From contig DGSM01000001.1 in assembly GCA_002393975.1 (NCBI GenBank), positions 1-17,765 of the forward strand: a stretch of DNA of 17,765 nucleotides, given 5' to 3'. Within the stretch, counting starts at the first letter, position 1, and every line of letters begins with the position of its first letter. Source of the DNA: Clostridiales bacterium UBA4362 (GTDB lineage Bacteria > Bacillota > Clostridia > TANB77 > CAG-508). This document shows positions 1-8,116 of the stretch, piece after piece. Made by a program: the position numbers and the translations under genes. The notes beneath the pieces are model-generated. The model had not been told where the DNA came from, made no database searches, and worked only from the letters and a program-made list of their open reading frames with translations.

Positions 1-555
1 GGAGCATCAGGCTCTGGCAAATCAACATTATTGCATTTAATAGGTGGTGTTGATCGACCAACATCAGGAAAAGTATATATAGATGGAAACGATATATTTG
101 ATTTCAATGATGATAAACTTGCAATCTTTAGAAGAAGACAAGTTGGATTAATATATCAATTCTATAATCTAATACCAATTCTAAATGTGGAAGAAAACAT
201 CACCCTTCCCCTTTCATTAGATAATCGTGAAGTAGATCAAGAAAAACTAGATGGATTATTAAACCTATTAGGATTACAAAACAGAAGAACTCATTTACCA
301 AACGAATTATCAGGTGGACAACAACAAAGAACAAGTATCGGTCGTGCATTAATAACTGATCCTACTATAATTCTAGCTGATGAACCAACAGGAAACTTAG
401 ATTCTAAATCAAGTGATGAAATAGTTGCATTACTAAAAAAATCTAATAAAGAATTAAAACAAACAATAATAATGATAACTCATAATATGGAGATTGCTAA
501 AGTTGCAGATAGAATAATCAAAATTGAAGATGGAAAAATTGTTAAGGAGGTATAG
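1..555 (+). CDS. ABC transporter ATP-binding protein (5' end outside window)
   Basis: ATPase subunit of an ABC module that works with the FtsX-type permease directly downstream. The reading frame is open from the first base, so the true start lies upstream; the window opens inside the Walker A loop (GASGSGKST, codons 1-9). Then follow the Q-loop region (YQFYNLIPILNVEENITLPL), the ABC signature LSGGQQQR, Walker B with its catalytic Glu (ILADEPTGNLD) and the H-loop ITHN. All catalytic motifs are intact. The VEENITLPL stretch and the permease partner are typical of the MacB/LolD/BceA group, which export or sense peptides and lipoproteins at the membrane. The stop lies 2 bases before the permease ATG, and the permease ribosome site AAGGAGG (544-550) sits inside the last codons, so the two genes are translationally coupled. 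The substrate cannot be read from the sequence. Confidence 0.95.
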   Translation, partial: GASGSGKSTLLHLIGGVDRPTSGKVYIDGNDIFDFNDDKLAIFRRRQVGLIYQFYNLIPILNVEENITLPLSLDNREVDQEKLDGLLNLLGLQNRRTHLPNELSGGQQQRTSIGRALITDPTIILADEPTGNLDSKSSDEIVALLKKSNKELKQTIIMITHNMEIAKVADRIIKIEDGKIVKEV

Positions 556-557
556 TT

Positions 558-3149
558 ATGAACTTACTAAATCAATTAACAATTAAAAATCTAAAACTAA
601 ATAAAAAAAGAACTATAGTAACCATTATAGGAATAATGTTATCAGTAGCTCTTATTACTGCAGTAGCATCTATGTATGCAAGTGGAATTAAATCTTTAAT
701 AGGATTTGAAATAAATGAACAAGGAAACTTTCATGTAGGATTCTATGAAGTACCAATTGATGATTTAAATCAATTTAGAGAAAATAGAAATATTGAAAAA
801 GTAGATATAACTAAAAATATAGGCTATGCCAAAATAGGTTCAAAAAACCAAAAAAAGCCTTTTGTATTTTTAAAAGCATTTACGAAAGATTCATTAGATA
901 ATTTATCAGTAAAGCTAATTGAAGGAAGACTTCCTGAAAATGATTCAGAAGTATTAATTCCAACACATTTAAAAACAGATGGAAGAGTTGATCTTAAAGT
1001 AGGTAGCACCATTAATCTTGATGTAGGACAAAGATATGATAAAGAAGGAAAACTCTTAAATCAAACAAATTCTTATCAAGACAAAGATGAACATCTTCAA
1101 AATTCTTTTACTAAGACATATACCATAGTTGGAAAAATCGAAAGACCAGCAATGAGCATAGAAAGATATACTGCTCCAGGATATACTTTTATAACATATT
1201 TAGATGAGAATAAAGTAAATGGAAATGTTGATGTATTTGCTAGATTTAATAAAGATGGATTAAAACAAGTATATGAAACTACAGCAAACATTTTAGGAAT
1301 AAATCCAACTCTTTATAAAAAGGCTGCAACAAATATTGAACTATCAGAGGAAGAAAAACAAGAACTTCAAAAGCAATTAGAAAGTGCTAAATATGAAATA
1401 ACTGCAAATGGATATTTAATAGATTTAGAAACAAATCCTTTAACAAGTTCAAGTATTAGTGGACTAGGATTTACAATCGCAGTTGTAATAGGAATAATTG
1501 TTGTAACTTCTGTTTTTTGTATAAAGAATAGTTTTGATATTTCTATAACAGAAAAAACAAAACAATATGGAATGCTTCGTAGTATTGGTGCAACCAAAAA
1601 ACAAATTAGAAAAAATGTATATTTTGAAGCAACAGTATTAGGACTTATAGGAATTCCTCTAGGATTACTATTAGGATTTTTAGCATCATTTATTCTTGTA
1701 ATAGTAAGTAATCATTTCCTAACAATTGCTTTGAATAATATTAAATTAGTATTTGTCTTCTCTATTCCAGCAGCACTAATTTCTATCCTTTTAGGAATTG
1801 TTACTATATACTTATCTGCACTAAGAAGTGCTAGCAGAGCATCAAAAGTTTCACCTATTGATTCAATTAGAAATAGTGCCAACATAAAGATTAATCCTAA
1901 AAAGATTAAATCTCCAAAATATATTAAGAAATTATTTGGTATAGGTGGAGAAATCTCTTATAAAAACTTAAAAAGAAACAAGAAAAAATATAGAACTACA
2001 GTAGTTTCTTTAACAGTTTCTGTATTTGTATTTATAGCTTTATATGGTTTCATGTCTATGGCTTTTCAAGAAATAGATAATGAATTAAATCTTTCTGATT
2101 ACAATATATCTTTATCATCAAAAGAAATTACTGAGAAAACATATAATAAATTTATAGATACTACCACTTTAGAAAATATTGAAGATAGCACAATTCTTAG
2201 AACTAGCGATTTAAAATTCAAAGAAAATCATTATTCTAAAGAATATAAAGAATTCACTAATTTGCAAATAGATCCTGAAGTTGACAATTATACTAGTATA
2301 CTCGCTATTGGAAAAGATCAATATAATAAGTATATCAAATCTTTAGGACTAGAATATGATTCAATAAAGAATAAAGCAATTTTAATAGATGAAGAGGATA
2401 TAAAAAATAATGATAAAAAACAAACAAAACATATAAGAGTTTACGATTTCAAAAAAGGTGATATAATAGAGGCATCAGTTACCTCAACAGAAAAGGAAAT
2501 TAACCTTGAAATCGGAGCAATAACAGAAACAGTTCCTTTTGGTTTAAAAAACATGGGTAAACGTTATATAATAATAAGTGATGAAAAATTTGATGAAATA
2601 GCTAAATCTAAATCACTTACAATTTATTATAAATCAAATAATGCAAACCAATTACAAGATGATATTGATGAACTATTGAAAGATGAAATTTATAATATTA
2701 ACAATATTGCTGAAAGTGTTGCAATAGAAAGTAGCTTTTTTATTTTAATTGGTATATTCTTATATGGTTTCATCATTGTAATTTCTTTAATTGGTATAAC
2801 AAATATTTTCAACACAATTACCACAAACATGGAATTAAGAAAACAAGAATTTGCTATGTTAAAATCAGTTGGTATGACTACAAAAGAATTTAATCGAATG
2901 ATAAGATTAGAAAGCATATTTACAGGACTAAAATCATTAATATTTGGTATTCCAATTGGAGTAGGATTATCATATTTAATCTATCATAGTTTAGCAGAAA
3001 CCTCTACTACTTCATTTAAGCTTCCTATCTTTGCAATCATTATTTCAATCGTTGTAGTATTCTTACTAATATTCTTGATAATGAAATACTCAATGAGTAA
3101 GATTAATAAACAAAACACAATTGAAACGATTAAGAATGAGAATATTTAA
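558..3149 (+). CDS. FtsX-family ABC transporter permease with two FtsX units
   Basis: Membrane subunit of 863 residues, partner of the upstream ATPase. It looks like two tandem FtsX units. TM1 is near residues 19-42, followed by a large outer domain to about 300, then TM2-TM4 near 302-325, 357-385 and 397-422. The pattern repeats with TM5 near 479-502, a second outer domain to about 722 and TM6-TM8 near 723-748, 797-815 and 828-850. Each half has the cytoplasmic FtsX coupling segment (YGMLRSIGATKKQIR near 335; FAMLKSVGMTTKEF near 770). The length and double-FtsX layout fit the family seen beside two-component systems in Firmicutes, where such modules resist or sense antimicrobial peptides. 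Which peptide, if any, is unknown. The start is fixed by AAGGAGG seven bases upstream. Confidence 0.93.
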   Translation: MNLLNQLTIKNLKLNKKRTIVTIIGIMLSVALITAVASMYASGIKSLIGFEINEQGNFHVGFYEVPIDDLNQFRENRNIEKVDITKNIGYAKIGSKNQKKPFVFLKAFTKDSLDNLSVKLIEGRLPENDSEVLIPTHLKTDGRVDLKVGSTINLDVGQRYDKEGKLLNQTNSYQDKDEHLQNSFTKTYTIVGKIERPAMSIERYTAPGYTFITYLDENKVNGNVDVFARFNKDGLKQVYETTANILGINPTLYKKAATNIELSEEEKQELQKQLESAKYEITANGYLIDLETNPLTSSSISGLGFTIAVVIGIIVVTSVFCIKNSFDISITEKTKQYGMLRSIGATKKQIRKNVYFEATVLGLIGIPLGLLLGFLASFILVIVSNHFLTIALNNIKLVFVFSIPAALISILLGIVTIYLSALRSASRASKVSPIDSIRNSANIKINPKKIKSPKYIKKLFGIGGEISYKNLKRNKKKYRTTVVSLTVSVFVFIALYGFMSMAFQEIDNELNLSDYNISLSSKEITEKTYNKFIDTTTLENIEDSTILRTSDLKFKENHYSKEYKEFTNLQIDPEVDNYTSILAIGKDQYNKYIKSLGLEYDSIKNKAILIDEEDIKNNDKKQTKHIRVYDFKKGDIIEASVTSTEKEINLEIGAITETVPFGLKNMGKRYIIISDEKFDEIAKSKSLTIYYKSNNANQLQDDIDELLKDEIYNINNIAESVAIESSFFILIGIFLYGFIIVISLIGITNIFNTITTNMELRKQEFAMLKSVGMTTKEFNRMIRLESIFTGLKSLIFGIPIGVGLSYLIYHSLAETSTTSFKLPIFAIIISIVVVFLLIFLIMKYSMSKINKQNTIETIKNENI

Positions 3150-3166
3150 GTTAAAGGAACTAATAA

Positions 3167-3823
3167 ATGAATATTTTATTAATTGAAGATAACCAATCAA
3201 TTATTAAAGGTCTCACCTATTCTTTTGAAAAAGAAAAACACAATGTTACTTCTAAAAGTACTGTTAAAGAATCTAAAGAGTATTTATTTGAAAATTCAAA
3301 CATTGATTTAATAATTTTAGATATTACTCTTCCTGATGGAAATGGTTTTGATTTATTTGAAAATGCAATCAAAAAACTAGAGATTCCAACTATATTCTTA
3401 ACAGCTAAAGATGAAGAAGATGATATTGTTAAAGGTTTAAATATTGGTGCTGAAGATTATATTACTAAACCATTCAGCACCAAAGAATTGATGGCTCGTG
3501 TTAATAAAATACTATTAAGATCAAAGAAACAAAGTATTATAAAAGTTAAAGATATTTCATTCGATACAGATAAGCTGACACTTTCTAAAAATGGAAAAAA
3601 AGTAGAATTAAGTGCATTAGAATTAAAGCTAGTAAATCTTCTATTTACTAATTTAAACAAAGTTGTAAGTAGAAACGTAATATTAGATAAGATTTGGGAA
3701 TGGACTGGAAATGATGTTGATGATCACACGGTTACAGTTTATTTCAAAAGAATTAGAGAAAAAATAGGAACAGATATCATAATAACAATTAAAGGCATGG
3801 GGTATCTAATAGATGAAGAATAA
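3167..3823 (+). CDS. OmpR/PhoB-family response regulator
   Basis: Cytoplasmic two-component transcription factor of 218 residues, the usual length for the family. The receiver domain covers about residues 1-115, with the acidic pair E7/D8, phospho-acceptor D52 (in LIILDITLPDGNG), switch T79 and invariant K101 (in TKPF). A winged-helix DNA-binding domain follows from about 125, ending in the typical VTVYFKRIREKIG and IKGMGYLI segments. All phosphorylation residues are present, so it should be active. It starts 17 bases after the permease stop behind an AAGGA-like site and overlaps the kinase gene by 11 bases. That arrangement implies co-expression of sensor, regulator and transporter, and it probably controls this operon, though no repeat operator is visible because the operon start lies outside the window. 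Confidence 0.95.
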   Translation: MNILLIEDNQSIIKGLTYSFEKEKHNVTSKSTVKESKEYLFENSNIDLIILDITLPDGNGFDLFENAIKKLEIPTIFLTAKDEEDDIVKGLNIGAEDYITKPFSTKELMARVNKILLRSKKQSIIKVKDISFDTDKLTLSKNGKKVELSALELKLVNLLFTNLNKVVSRNVILDKIWEWTGNDVDDHTVTVYFKRIREKIGTDIIITIKGMGYLIDEE

Positions 3824-5033
3824 AATAAAGTTACAACGATACTTTATTACTTCTCTTTTAATATCTATTTGTTTATTAGTGTTGTTCCTAGCAATAAACA
3901 TATATGAATACCATGTTTATACAAATAATTTTAATAACAAAATAGGAAGTATTGTTTCAGTTTTAAGAGAGAATTATCCTGAATTATCTGATGACGAAAT
4001 TATTAAAGTATTAAATAACAATGATCAATCATCAGAAAACTTCTTCAATAAATATGGTATTGAATTAGATAATGAATCTGTTTTAATAAAAAACGAAAAA
4101 GATCATCAAAAGTTTTTGATAATCAATTCCCTATTTCTTATTTTTAGTTTTGGTTTATTACTAACAATTTATATTCTTTACAATCGTAGTAAAGAAAAAG
4201 ATATTAGAGAAATTACTAAATGTATTGAACAAATTAATAAAAAGAATTATGAATTACAAATTGATTCTAATACTGAAGATGAATTATCAATATTAAAAAA
4301 TGAAATTTATAAAACAACTATTACTTTAAAAGAAGCTGCTGAAAATTCATTAAAAGATAAAGCAAATCTTAAAAAGTCTTTAGAAGATATTTCTCATCAA
4401 TTAAAGACTCCTCTTACAAGTATTTTAGTAATGCTTGATAATATAATTGATGATCCTGAAATGGATGAAGATACAAGAAATGAATTTATTAGAGATATAA
4501 AAAGAAATGTTGTAAACATTAATTTCTTAGTTCAAGCTCTTTTGAAGTTATCTAAATTTGATGCTAATACTATTCATTTTATTAAAAAAGAAACTTATGT
4601 TAGAGATATAATAGATGATTCTATAAAGAATGTTTCAACAATATGTGATTTAAAAAACATAAAAATAGAGTCTAACTTAAAGTTAAAAAGTAATGCAAGT
4701 ATTGTATGTGATAAAGCTTGGCAAGTTGAAGCTATTACAAATATTTTAAAAAATGCAATTGATCATTCTAAAGAAGGTTCAAAAGTATTAATCAAATCAA
4801 CTAATCACAATGTATATTCTAAAATAGAGATTATAGATTTTGGAGATGGAATCTCTCCAAAAGATATTCCACATATATTTGAAAGATTTTATAAAGGGTC
4901 AAATGCTTCTGCAGATAGTATCGGAATCGGACTAGCTCTTGCAAAAACTATCATAGAAGAAGATAATGGAACTATAGATGTAGAATCAAATGACAAAGGT
5001 ACAAAATTTACTATCGAATATTTTAAAATATGA
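3813..5033 (+). CDS. Sensor histidine kinase
   Basis: Membrane sensor kinase of 406 residues, partner of the upstream regulator. TM1 lies near residues 10-30 and TM2 near 103-123, so about 70 residues face outside. That makes it a conventional extracellular sensor rather than a BceS-type intramembrane sensor with only a tiny loop. A linker leads to the HisKA domain with the phospho-accepting H195 in DISHQLKTPLTSIL. The HATPase domain follows, with the N-box (NILKNAIDHS, near 310), G1 box (DFGDGIS, near 342), F-box (IFERFYKG) and G2 box (GIGLALAKTI, near 371). All boxes are intact. The ATG overlaps the last codons of the regulator gene, a usual sign of translational coupling. The stop is TGA, which shows the standard code is used. 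Confidence 0.95.
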   Translation: MKNKIKLQRYFITSLLISICLLVLFLAINIYEYHVYTNNFNNKIGSIVSVLRENYPELSDDEIIKVLNNNDQSSENFFNKYGIELDNESVLIKNEKDHQKFLIINSLFLIFSFGLLLTIYILYNRSKEKDIREITKCIEQINKKNYELQIDSNTEDELSILKNEIYKTTITLKEAAENSLKDKANLKKSLEDISHQLKTPLTSILVMLDNIIDDPEMDEDTRNEFIRDIKRNVVNINFLVQALLKLSKFDANTIHFIKKETYVRDIIDDSIKNVSTICDLKNIKIESNLKLKSNASIVCDKAWQVEAITNILKNAIDHSKEGSKVLIKSTNHNVYSKIEIIDFGDGISPKDIPHIFERFYKGSNASADSIGIGLALAKTIIEEDNGTIDVESNDKGTKFTIEYFKI

Positions 5034-5043
5034 GGAGGTATTT

Positions 5044-5712
5044 ATGGTAGAATCTAAAGGTTGGGATTGGAAGATTGTTAAAGGTGATAAAGCAAGTATG
5101 TGGCTTGAACCTAGCATTGAATCTTATTACTTATTACATCGTTGGAAAGATCAAAATAAAAAATCATTTCTCGATTTAGGATGTGGTCTTGGTAGACACT
5201 CAATTCTATTTGGTAAATATGATTTCAAAGTTAGTTGTTTTGATATAAGTGAAGAAGCTATTAGCAGAACTAAAGAATGGGCTGAAAATGAAAAACTTGA
5301 ATTTGATTATAAAATTGGTGACATGCTAAATTTACCTTATGATGATGAATCTTTTGATTGTATTCTTTGCAGAAATGTCATTTCACATACAGATACAAAT
5401 GGTATGAAACAAATTGTTAAAGAATTAGATAGAGTCATGAAAAAGAATGGTGAATGTTATCTAACTTTAGGATCAAAAGATACTTGGGGATTTAAACAAA
5501 CTTCATGGCCATTAGTTGATCCAAATACTAGAATGAAAATGGAAAAAGGTCCTGAATATAATACACCTCATTTCTATGTAGATTATAAATTAGCAAAAGA
5601 ATTATTTAATAAATTTGAAATTATTAATATACGTCAAGAGGTTGACTATTATGAAAAAGAAGATAAAGTATTTGATTCTTACCATTATCATTTGCTAATT
5701 CGTAAAGTATAA
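5044..5712 (+). CDS. Class I SAM-dependent methyltransferase
   Basis: Predicted 222-residue cytoplasmic methyltransferase with a Rossmann fold. Motif I FLDLGCGLGRHS is near residues 42-53, the acidic ribose-binding residue is D67 (CFDIS), and the post-II region GDMLNLPYDDESFD starts at about 92. These match the Methyltransf_11/25 type, which acts on small molecules, lipids or proteins. The substrate cannot be told from sequence. I chose ATG 5044 because AGGAGGT (5033-5039) precedes it at the right distance; a frame extension back to 4990 would run inside the kinase gene. The gene begins 10 bases after the kinase stop and so looks like the last gene of the ABC/two-component operon. That placement suggests, but does not prove, a role in the same envelope or antibiotic response. 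Confidence 0.9.
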   Translation: MVESKGWDWKIVKGDKASMWLEPSIESYYLLHRWKDQNKKSFLDLGCGLGRHSILFGKYDFKVSCFDISEEAISRTKEWAENEKLEFDYKIGDMLNLPYDDESFDCILCRNVISHTDTNGMKQIVKELDRVMKKNGECYLTLGSKDTWGFKQTSWPLVDPNTRMKMEKGPEYNTPHFYVDYKLAKELFNKFEIINIRQEVDYYEKEDKVFDSYHYHLLIRKV

Positions 5713-5766
5713 AAGTATATAAAAAATCTAATAGAGCATAAAAAAAGAAATGTAATAAAAACAAAC

Positions 5767-5795
5767 TTGATTTGTTATTGAAAAATGCATATAGT
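5767..5795 (+). promoter_or_regulatory. Promoter for the 5831-6726 gene pair
   Basis: TTGATT (5767-5772), a spacer of exactly 17 bases and TATAGT (5790-5795) form a good housekeeping-type promoter. It lies 35 bases upstream of the GGAGGT ribosome site. It separates the next two genes from the methyltransferase operon. Confidence 0.6.
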
Positions 5796-5830
5796 AAAAA
5801 TAAATAAAACAAAATTATTTGGAGGTAAAT

Positions 5831-6382
5831 ATGGCATTTACAAGAGATATGAGTAAAAAAGTTGTTGCTTTTGTTGCAAGAGATGCAAAAAACAGACCTT
5901 TTGTAAAGGTATACTATGATTTTGGGGAAGGATTACATGATGCATATCATTTATCACCTAGTGAAGCAGCTGAAGCAAGCTACATATATAGAAAAAGTCA
6001 TACTAGCGAAGATAGAGACACTGGTATAGTAAAATTTAATCCAGAAACTGGAGCTATTTATTCAGAAAGAGACATCAATCCTCTATATACACATTCACTT
6101 ATTACGGGATCTGAACCAGGTGTAGAAGATATTCAAAAAACAATTGATGCATTAAGAGCTGGTTGCTCTAATTTAGATGTAATGATTCCTCTATATGTAA
6201 GTTCTGGAAAAGAAACTATTTTTTATAATGAGGAAAGTCTTGACTCACAAGAAAGAAAAAGCGATCCAATGAGTCATGAAGAGCTTATTGCGTTAGATAA
6301 ACGTGAGATGGAAAAAAGAAGAATACTAAATTCAATATTAGCTGGTCAAGCAGATCCTGACCATGATGATTTTGAAATATAA
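5831..6382 (+). CDS. Unrecognised cytoplasmic protein, 183 residues
   Basis: I do not recognise this protein. It has no signal peptide, no membrane segment and no catalytic motif I can name. The first half looks like beta strands (KKVVAFVARDAKNRPFVKVYYD). The last 40 residues are highly charged and probably helical (SHEELIALDKREMEKRRIL), ending in an acidic tail. The ATG at 5831 follows GGAGGT (5821-5826) at normal distance; the in-frame TTG at 5819 would lie on top of that ribosome site and is unlikely. It has its own promoter at 5767-5795 and is followed 20 bases later by a small membrane protein, so the two probably form one transcript ended by the terminator at 6731-6762. Base composition matches the surrounding AT-rich genes. 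Confidence 0.75.
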   Translation: MAFTRDMSKKVVAFVARDAKNRPFVKVYYDFGEGLHDAYHLSPSEAAEASYIYRKSHTSEDRDTGIVKFNPETGAIYSERDINPLYTHSLITGSEPGVEDIQKTIDALRAGCSNLDVMIPLYVSSGKETIFYNEESLDSQERKSDPMSHEELIALDKREMEKRRILNSILAGQADPDHDDFEI

Positions 6383-6402
6383 TCTTTAGGAGAGAATTCT
6401 AT

Positions 6403-6726
6403 ATGATTAGTATTTTAGTTGGTTCATTTATTGCAATAATTGGTCTTCTTTCTTTTATGTTTCTTCTAGGAATATTTAGTATATTCCTTGATAGCAAAAA
6501 GAATAAAAAAAAGGAAAGTAAAAAAGTCAATAAAAACAGCTCTGTGCCTTTAAGTTCAATTCAAAAGATGCCTAAAACTAATGAAAAGTTAGAAAAAGAA
6601 ATGGATTTATATGGCTTAACGCCAGAAGAAAAAGAAGTATGTAGACAAGGCTATTATGAACCATTTAGCTTTGAAGAGGATGAGTCAGAATTAGAAGAAG
6701 ATGACTATTATCATGATAGTGATTAA
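6403..6726 (+). CDS. Small single-pass membrane protein with acidic tail, 107 residues
   Basis: Residues 3-29 form one hydrophobic segment (ISILVGSFIAIIGLLSFMFL). A lysine-rich stretch follows (about 31-45), which by the positive-inside rule keeps the rest in the cytoplasm. The C-terminal third is strongly acidic, ending EEDDYYHDSD. I know of no function for this design, and the conserved family, if any, is not recognisable. The ribosome site AGGAGAG stands 8 bases before the ATG. It shares a transcript with the preceding gene, and a clear terminator follows directly. A membrane adaptor or regulator for the upstream protein is possible, but this rests on context alone. Confidence 0.7.
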   Translation: MISILVGSFIAIIGLLSFMFLLGIFSIFLDSKKNKKKESKKVNKNSSVPLSSIQKMPKTNEKLEKEMDLYGLTPEEKEVCRQGYYEPFSFEEDESELEEDDYYHDSD

Positions 6727-6730
6727 TAAC

Positions 6731-6762
6731 AAAAAGAACTAACGCAGGTTAGTTCTTTTTTT
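6731..6762. terminator. Rho-independent terminator, bidirectional
   Basis: A 13-base stem (AAAAAGAACTAAC with GTTAGTTCTTTTT) closes over a GCAG loop and is followed by a T run. On the other strand the A run at the start also becomes a T run. It sits between the plus-strand gene ending at 6726 and the minus-strand gene ending at 6794, so it can stop both. Confidence 0.85.
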
Positions 6763-6793
6763 ATTTGTTTAAATTCAATTTTATTTTGTTACT

Positions 6794-7276
6794 TTATCTA
6801 TAAAAATCTATCCCCTTATTTTTATGTACCACAATATAAACTGTTGGTTCTTCTTGTTTATATAACCATCTAGAACAACGAATCCAATCTGTTGATACTG
6901 ATTTGTCATTGCTAATAGCTCTTACTTTTCTTGTGATAGTAGTAGTCGAATCACTATGATTTTCTTTAAACTTATGTTTCTTAAAAATATATCCATCTGT
7001 AATATATAAATTTGTTCTTAATAGGACTCTTAATGTTCTAGCTAAATATATTAGTCCTACAACAAGTCCTAAAGAATAGCTTAAAATTATCATTAAATGC
7101 ATTTCTTTTTGAGCAAGTACCTCAATAGGATTTAGATGAAAAAATAGTTTAAATCCGATTGTCAAGAATATGGTGACTATTATAAAATACTCTACCATGA
7201 AAAGAAAGAAATGTAAAAAGTAATAGCCAAAATATGCAAGTCTATCTATTAATTTCATTTTTCTTCTTTCGCTCAT
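6794..7276 (-). CDS. Two-pass membrane protein of unknown function, 160 residues
   Basis: Two hydrophobic segments near residues 13-40 and 60-82 are followed by a soluble C-terminal domain of about 75 residues, rich in strands (LYITDGYIFKKHKF; VYIVVHKNKGIDFYR). The arrangement of membrane hairpin plus small beta domain recalls bacterial PH-like membrane proteins, but no conserved motif allows a firm call. The frame is open further upstream to 7336. I chose the ATG at 7276 (MSERRKMK) because AAAGG lies before it and a well-formed promoter ends just above, at 7308-7336, which would exclude a longer start. The convergent terminator at 6731-6762 ends this gene. Confidence 0.7.
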   Translation of the reverse strand: MSERRKMKLIDRLAYFGYYFLHFFLFMVEYFIIVTIFLTIGFKLFFHLNPIEVLAQKEMHLMIILSYSLGLVVGLIYLARTLRVLLRTNLYITDGYIFKKHKFKENHSDSTTTITRKVRAISNDKSVSTDWIRCSRWLYKQEEPTVYIVVHKNKGIDFYR

Positions 7277-7307
7277 ACAATTAAAACCTTTCTTTTTTCC
7301 TAAAAAG

Positions 7308-7336
7308 ATTATATAATAAACATATAGTTTAAACAA
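7308..7336 (-). promoter_or_regulatory. Promoter of the 6794-7276 membrane protein
   Basis: Read on the minus strand: TTGTTT (7336-7331), a 17-base spacer and a perfect TATAAT (7313-7308). A TATAAT on the plus strand (7312-7317) overlaps it and could serve the divergent small gene at 7357. Confidence 0.55.
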
Positions 7337-7356
7337 TAGTTTATAAAGGTGATTAA

Positions 7357-7521
7357 ATGTTAATTATTATTATAGTAATAGCTGTTCTATTTATAGCTGG
7401 TATAACATTTGTGATTTTATCTTTAACAGATGATGATGTTAAAAAGATGGAATACTTTGAAGAAAAAAGAACCAGAAGAAGAGAACGTGATTTAAATGCT
7501 TATAAATTTTATGATGATTAA
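7357..7521 (+). CDS. 54-residue membrane peptide
   Basis: A short open frame with a good ribosome site (AAGGTG, 7346-7351) six bases before ATG. Residues 2-22 are almost purely hydrophobic (LIIIIVIAVLFIAGITFVIL). The rest is charged (EEKRTRRRERD), so it would be a single-pass inner-membrane peptide with the C-terminus inside. It is bounded upstream by a divergent promoter region and ends two bases before the hairpin at 7523-7562. That hairpin can act on this strand as well because a short T run follows it. No family is recognised; such small membrane peptides often modulate larger membrane proteins, but nothing here shows which. Composition fits the AT-rich host. Confidence 0.6.
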   Translation: MLIIIIVIAVLFIAGITFVILSLTDDDVKKMEYFEEKRTRRRERDLNAYKFYDD

Positions 7522-7562
7522 AAAAGAAGACCCCAACGGATTTATCCGTCGGGGTCCATTTT
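7520..7562 (-). terminator. Terminator of GC-rich gene A
   Basis: GACCCC and GGGGTC enclose an inner pair ACGGAT/ATCCGT with a two-base loop, giving a stem of about 12 pairs with one internal mismatch. On the minus strand the stem is followed by TTCTTTTTT. The plus strand also ends in a short T run, so it may work in both directions. Its left edge, the 15 bases at 7520-7534, is identical to the left edge of the terminator of gene B. Confidence 0.85.
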
Positions 7563-7578
7563 TGAACCTTGCTTGCCT

Positions 7579-8043
7579 TTACTTCAGCGGCCAATCCTCA
7601 TCCGAGAGCTTCCACTTTCTGTAGTATTCTGAAGCGACTTTTTCGACATCATCAGGCTCACCATTGATATTTCTCTTCAGCATATCCATCCTAGCGGGAC
7701 CGATGATTGCTTCCAAGAAGCTCATGAGCGTATCAACATCATGCTTGTTGGCGAAGAAAACCTGGCCACCATGACGATGATTGATGTCATCTCCATACAC
7801 AATGTGCGTGTAGGTCTTATCCGACTCCTTTTTTGCGGCAGTCAGATCGTCTTCAGTAATGCTCCTCGGCGAAAGCATTTTCCGGTCATCCAGTGCCAGA
7901 AGCACATATCTCCGGAGAACACCGCGGTTGATATCTTTCAGACAGTTGTAGCCTTCTACTGTCCGGGTGAAACCAGCCGTTTCATGTGATCTTGCGCGAA
8001 TGGGATACTTTACTGTTGAATAAGGGTTGTTGTAGTCGTACAT
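7579..8043 (-). CDS. GC-rich gene A: unrecognised 154-residue protein
   Basis: Function unknown; I see no known motif, signal peptide or membrane segment. The product looks globular and cytoplasmic, with a mixed N-terminal half, a histidine-rich turn (DDINHRHGGQVFF, near 85-97) and a helical C-terminal third ending SDEDWPLK. Base use differs sharply from the neighbours: 29 of 60 bases are G or C at 7561-7620, against 20 of 60 at 8161-8220 in the next gene, and codons such as CGG, CTG, GGC and ATC are frequent. The frame is clean, with a strong GGAGGTG ribosome site (near 8050-8056). It has its own promoter and terminator. The same features recur in gene B at 10575-11039. The composition suggests transfer from a donor of moderate G+C or selection on codon use. 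Confidence 0.8.
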   Translation of the reverse strand: MYDYNNPYSTVKYPIRARSHETAGFTRTVEGYNCLKDINRGVLRRYVLLALDDRKMLSPRSITEDDLTAAKKESDKTYTHIVYGDDINHRHGGQVFFANKHDVDTLMSFLEAIIGPARMDMLKRNINGEPDDVEKVASEYYRKWKLSDEDWPLK

Positions 8044-8087
8044 AAAATTGCACCTCCATAAAGTTCATTTCAATGAGCTACACCTAT

Positions 8088-8116
8088 ATTATACCAAATC
8101 TTGTCAAAAAAAGCAA
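8088..8116 (-). promoter_or_regulatory. Probable promoter of GC-rich gene A
   Basis: On the minus strand a perfect TATAAT (8093-8088) stands 17 bases after TTGCTT (8116-8111). It is followed at once by ATAGGTG, which also follows the -10 box of gene B. The -35 box starts directly after the stop of the gene ending at 8117. The leader then holds a small TCATT/AATGA inverted repeat (8065-8076). Confidence 0.55.

Noticed and set aside
31..555. TTG at 31 as the start of the ABC ATPase
   Set aside because: The frame continues to base 1 and includes the Walker A loop, which an ATPase needs; the true start is outside the window.
4990..5043. Earlier start for the methyltransferase
   Set aside because: It would overlap the kinase gene, and ATG 5044 has an ideal AGGAGGT site.
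7741..7989. Plus-strand frame antisense to gene A
   Set aside because: No ribosome site or promoter; it is expected by chance in the more GC-rich segment.
8102..8107. TTGACA (minus strand) as the -35 box of gene A
   Set aside because: Only 8 bases separate it from TATAAT; TTGCTT at 17 bases is more plausible.
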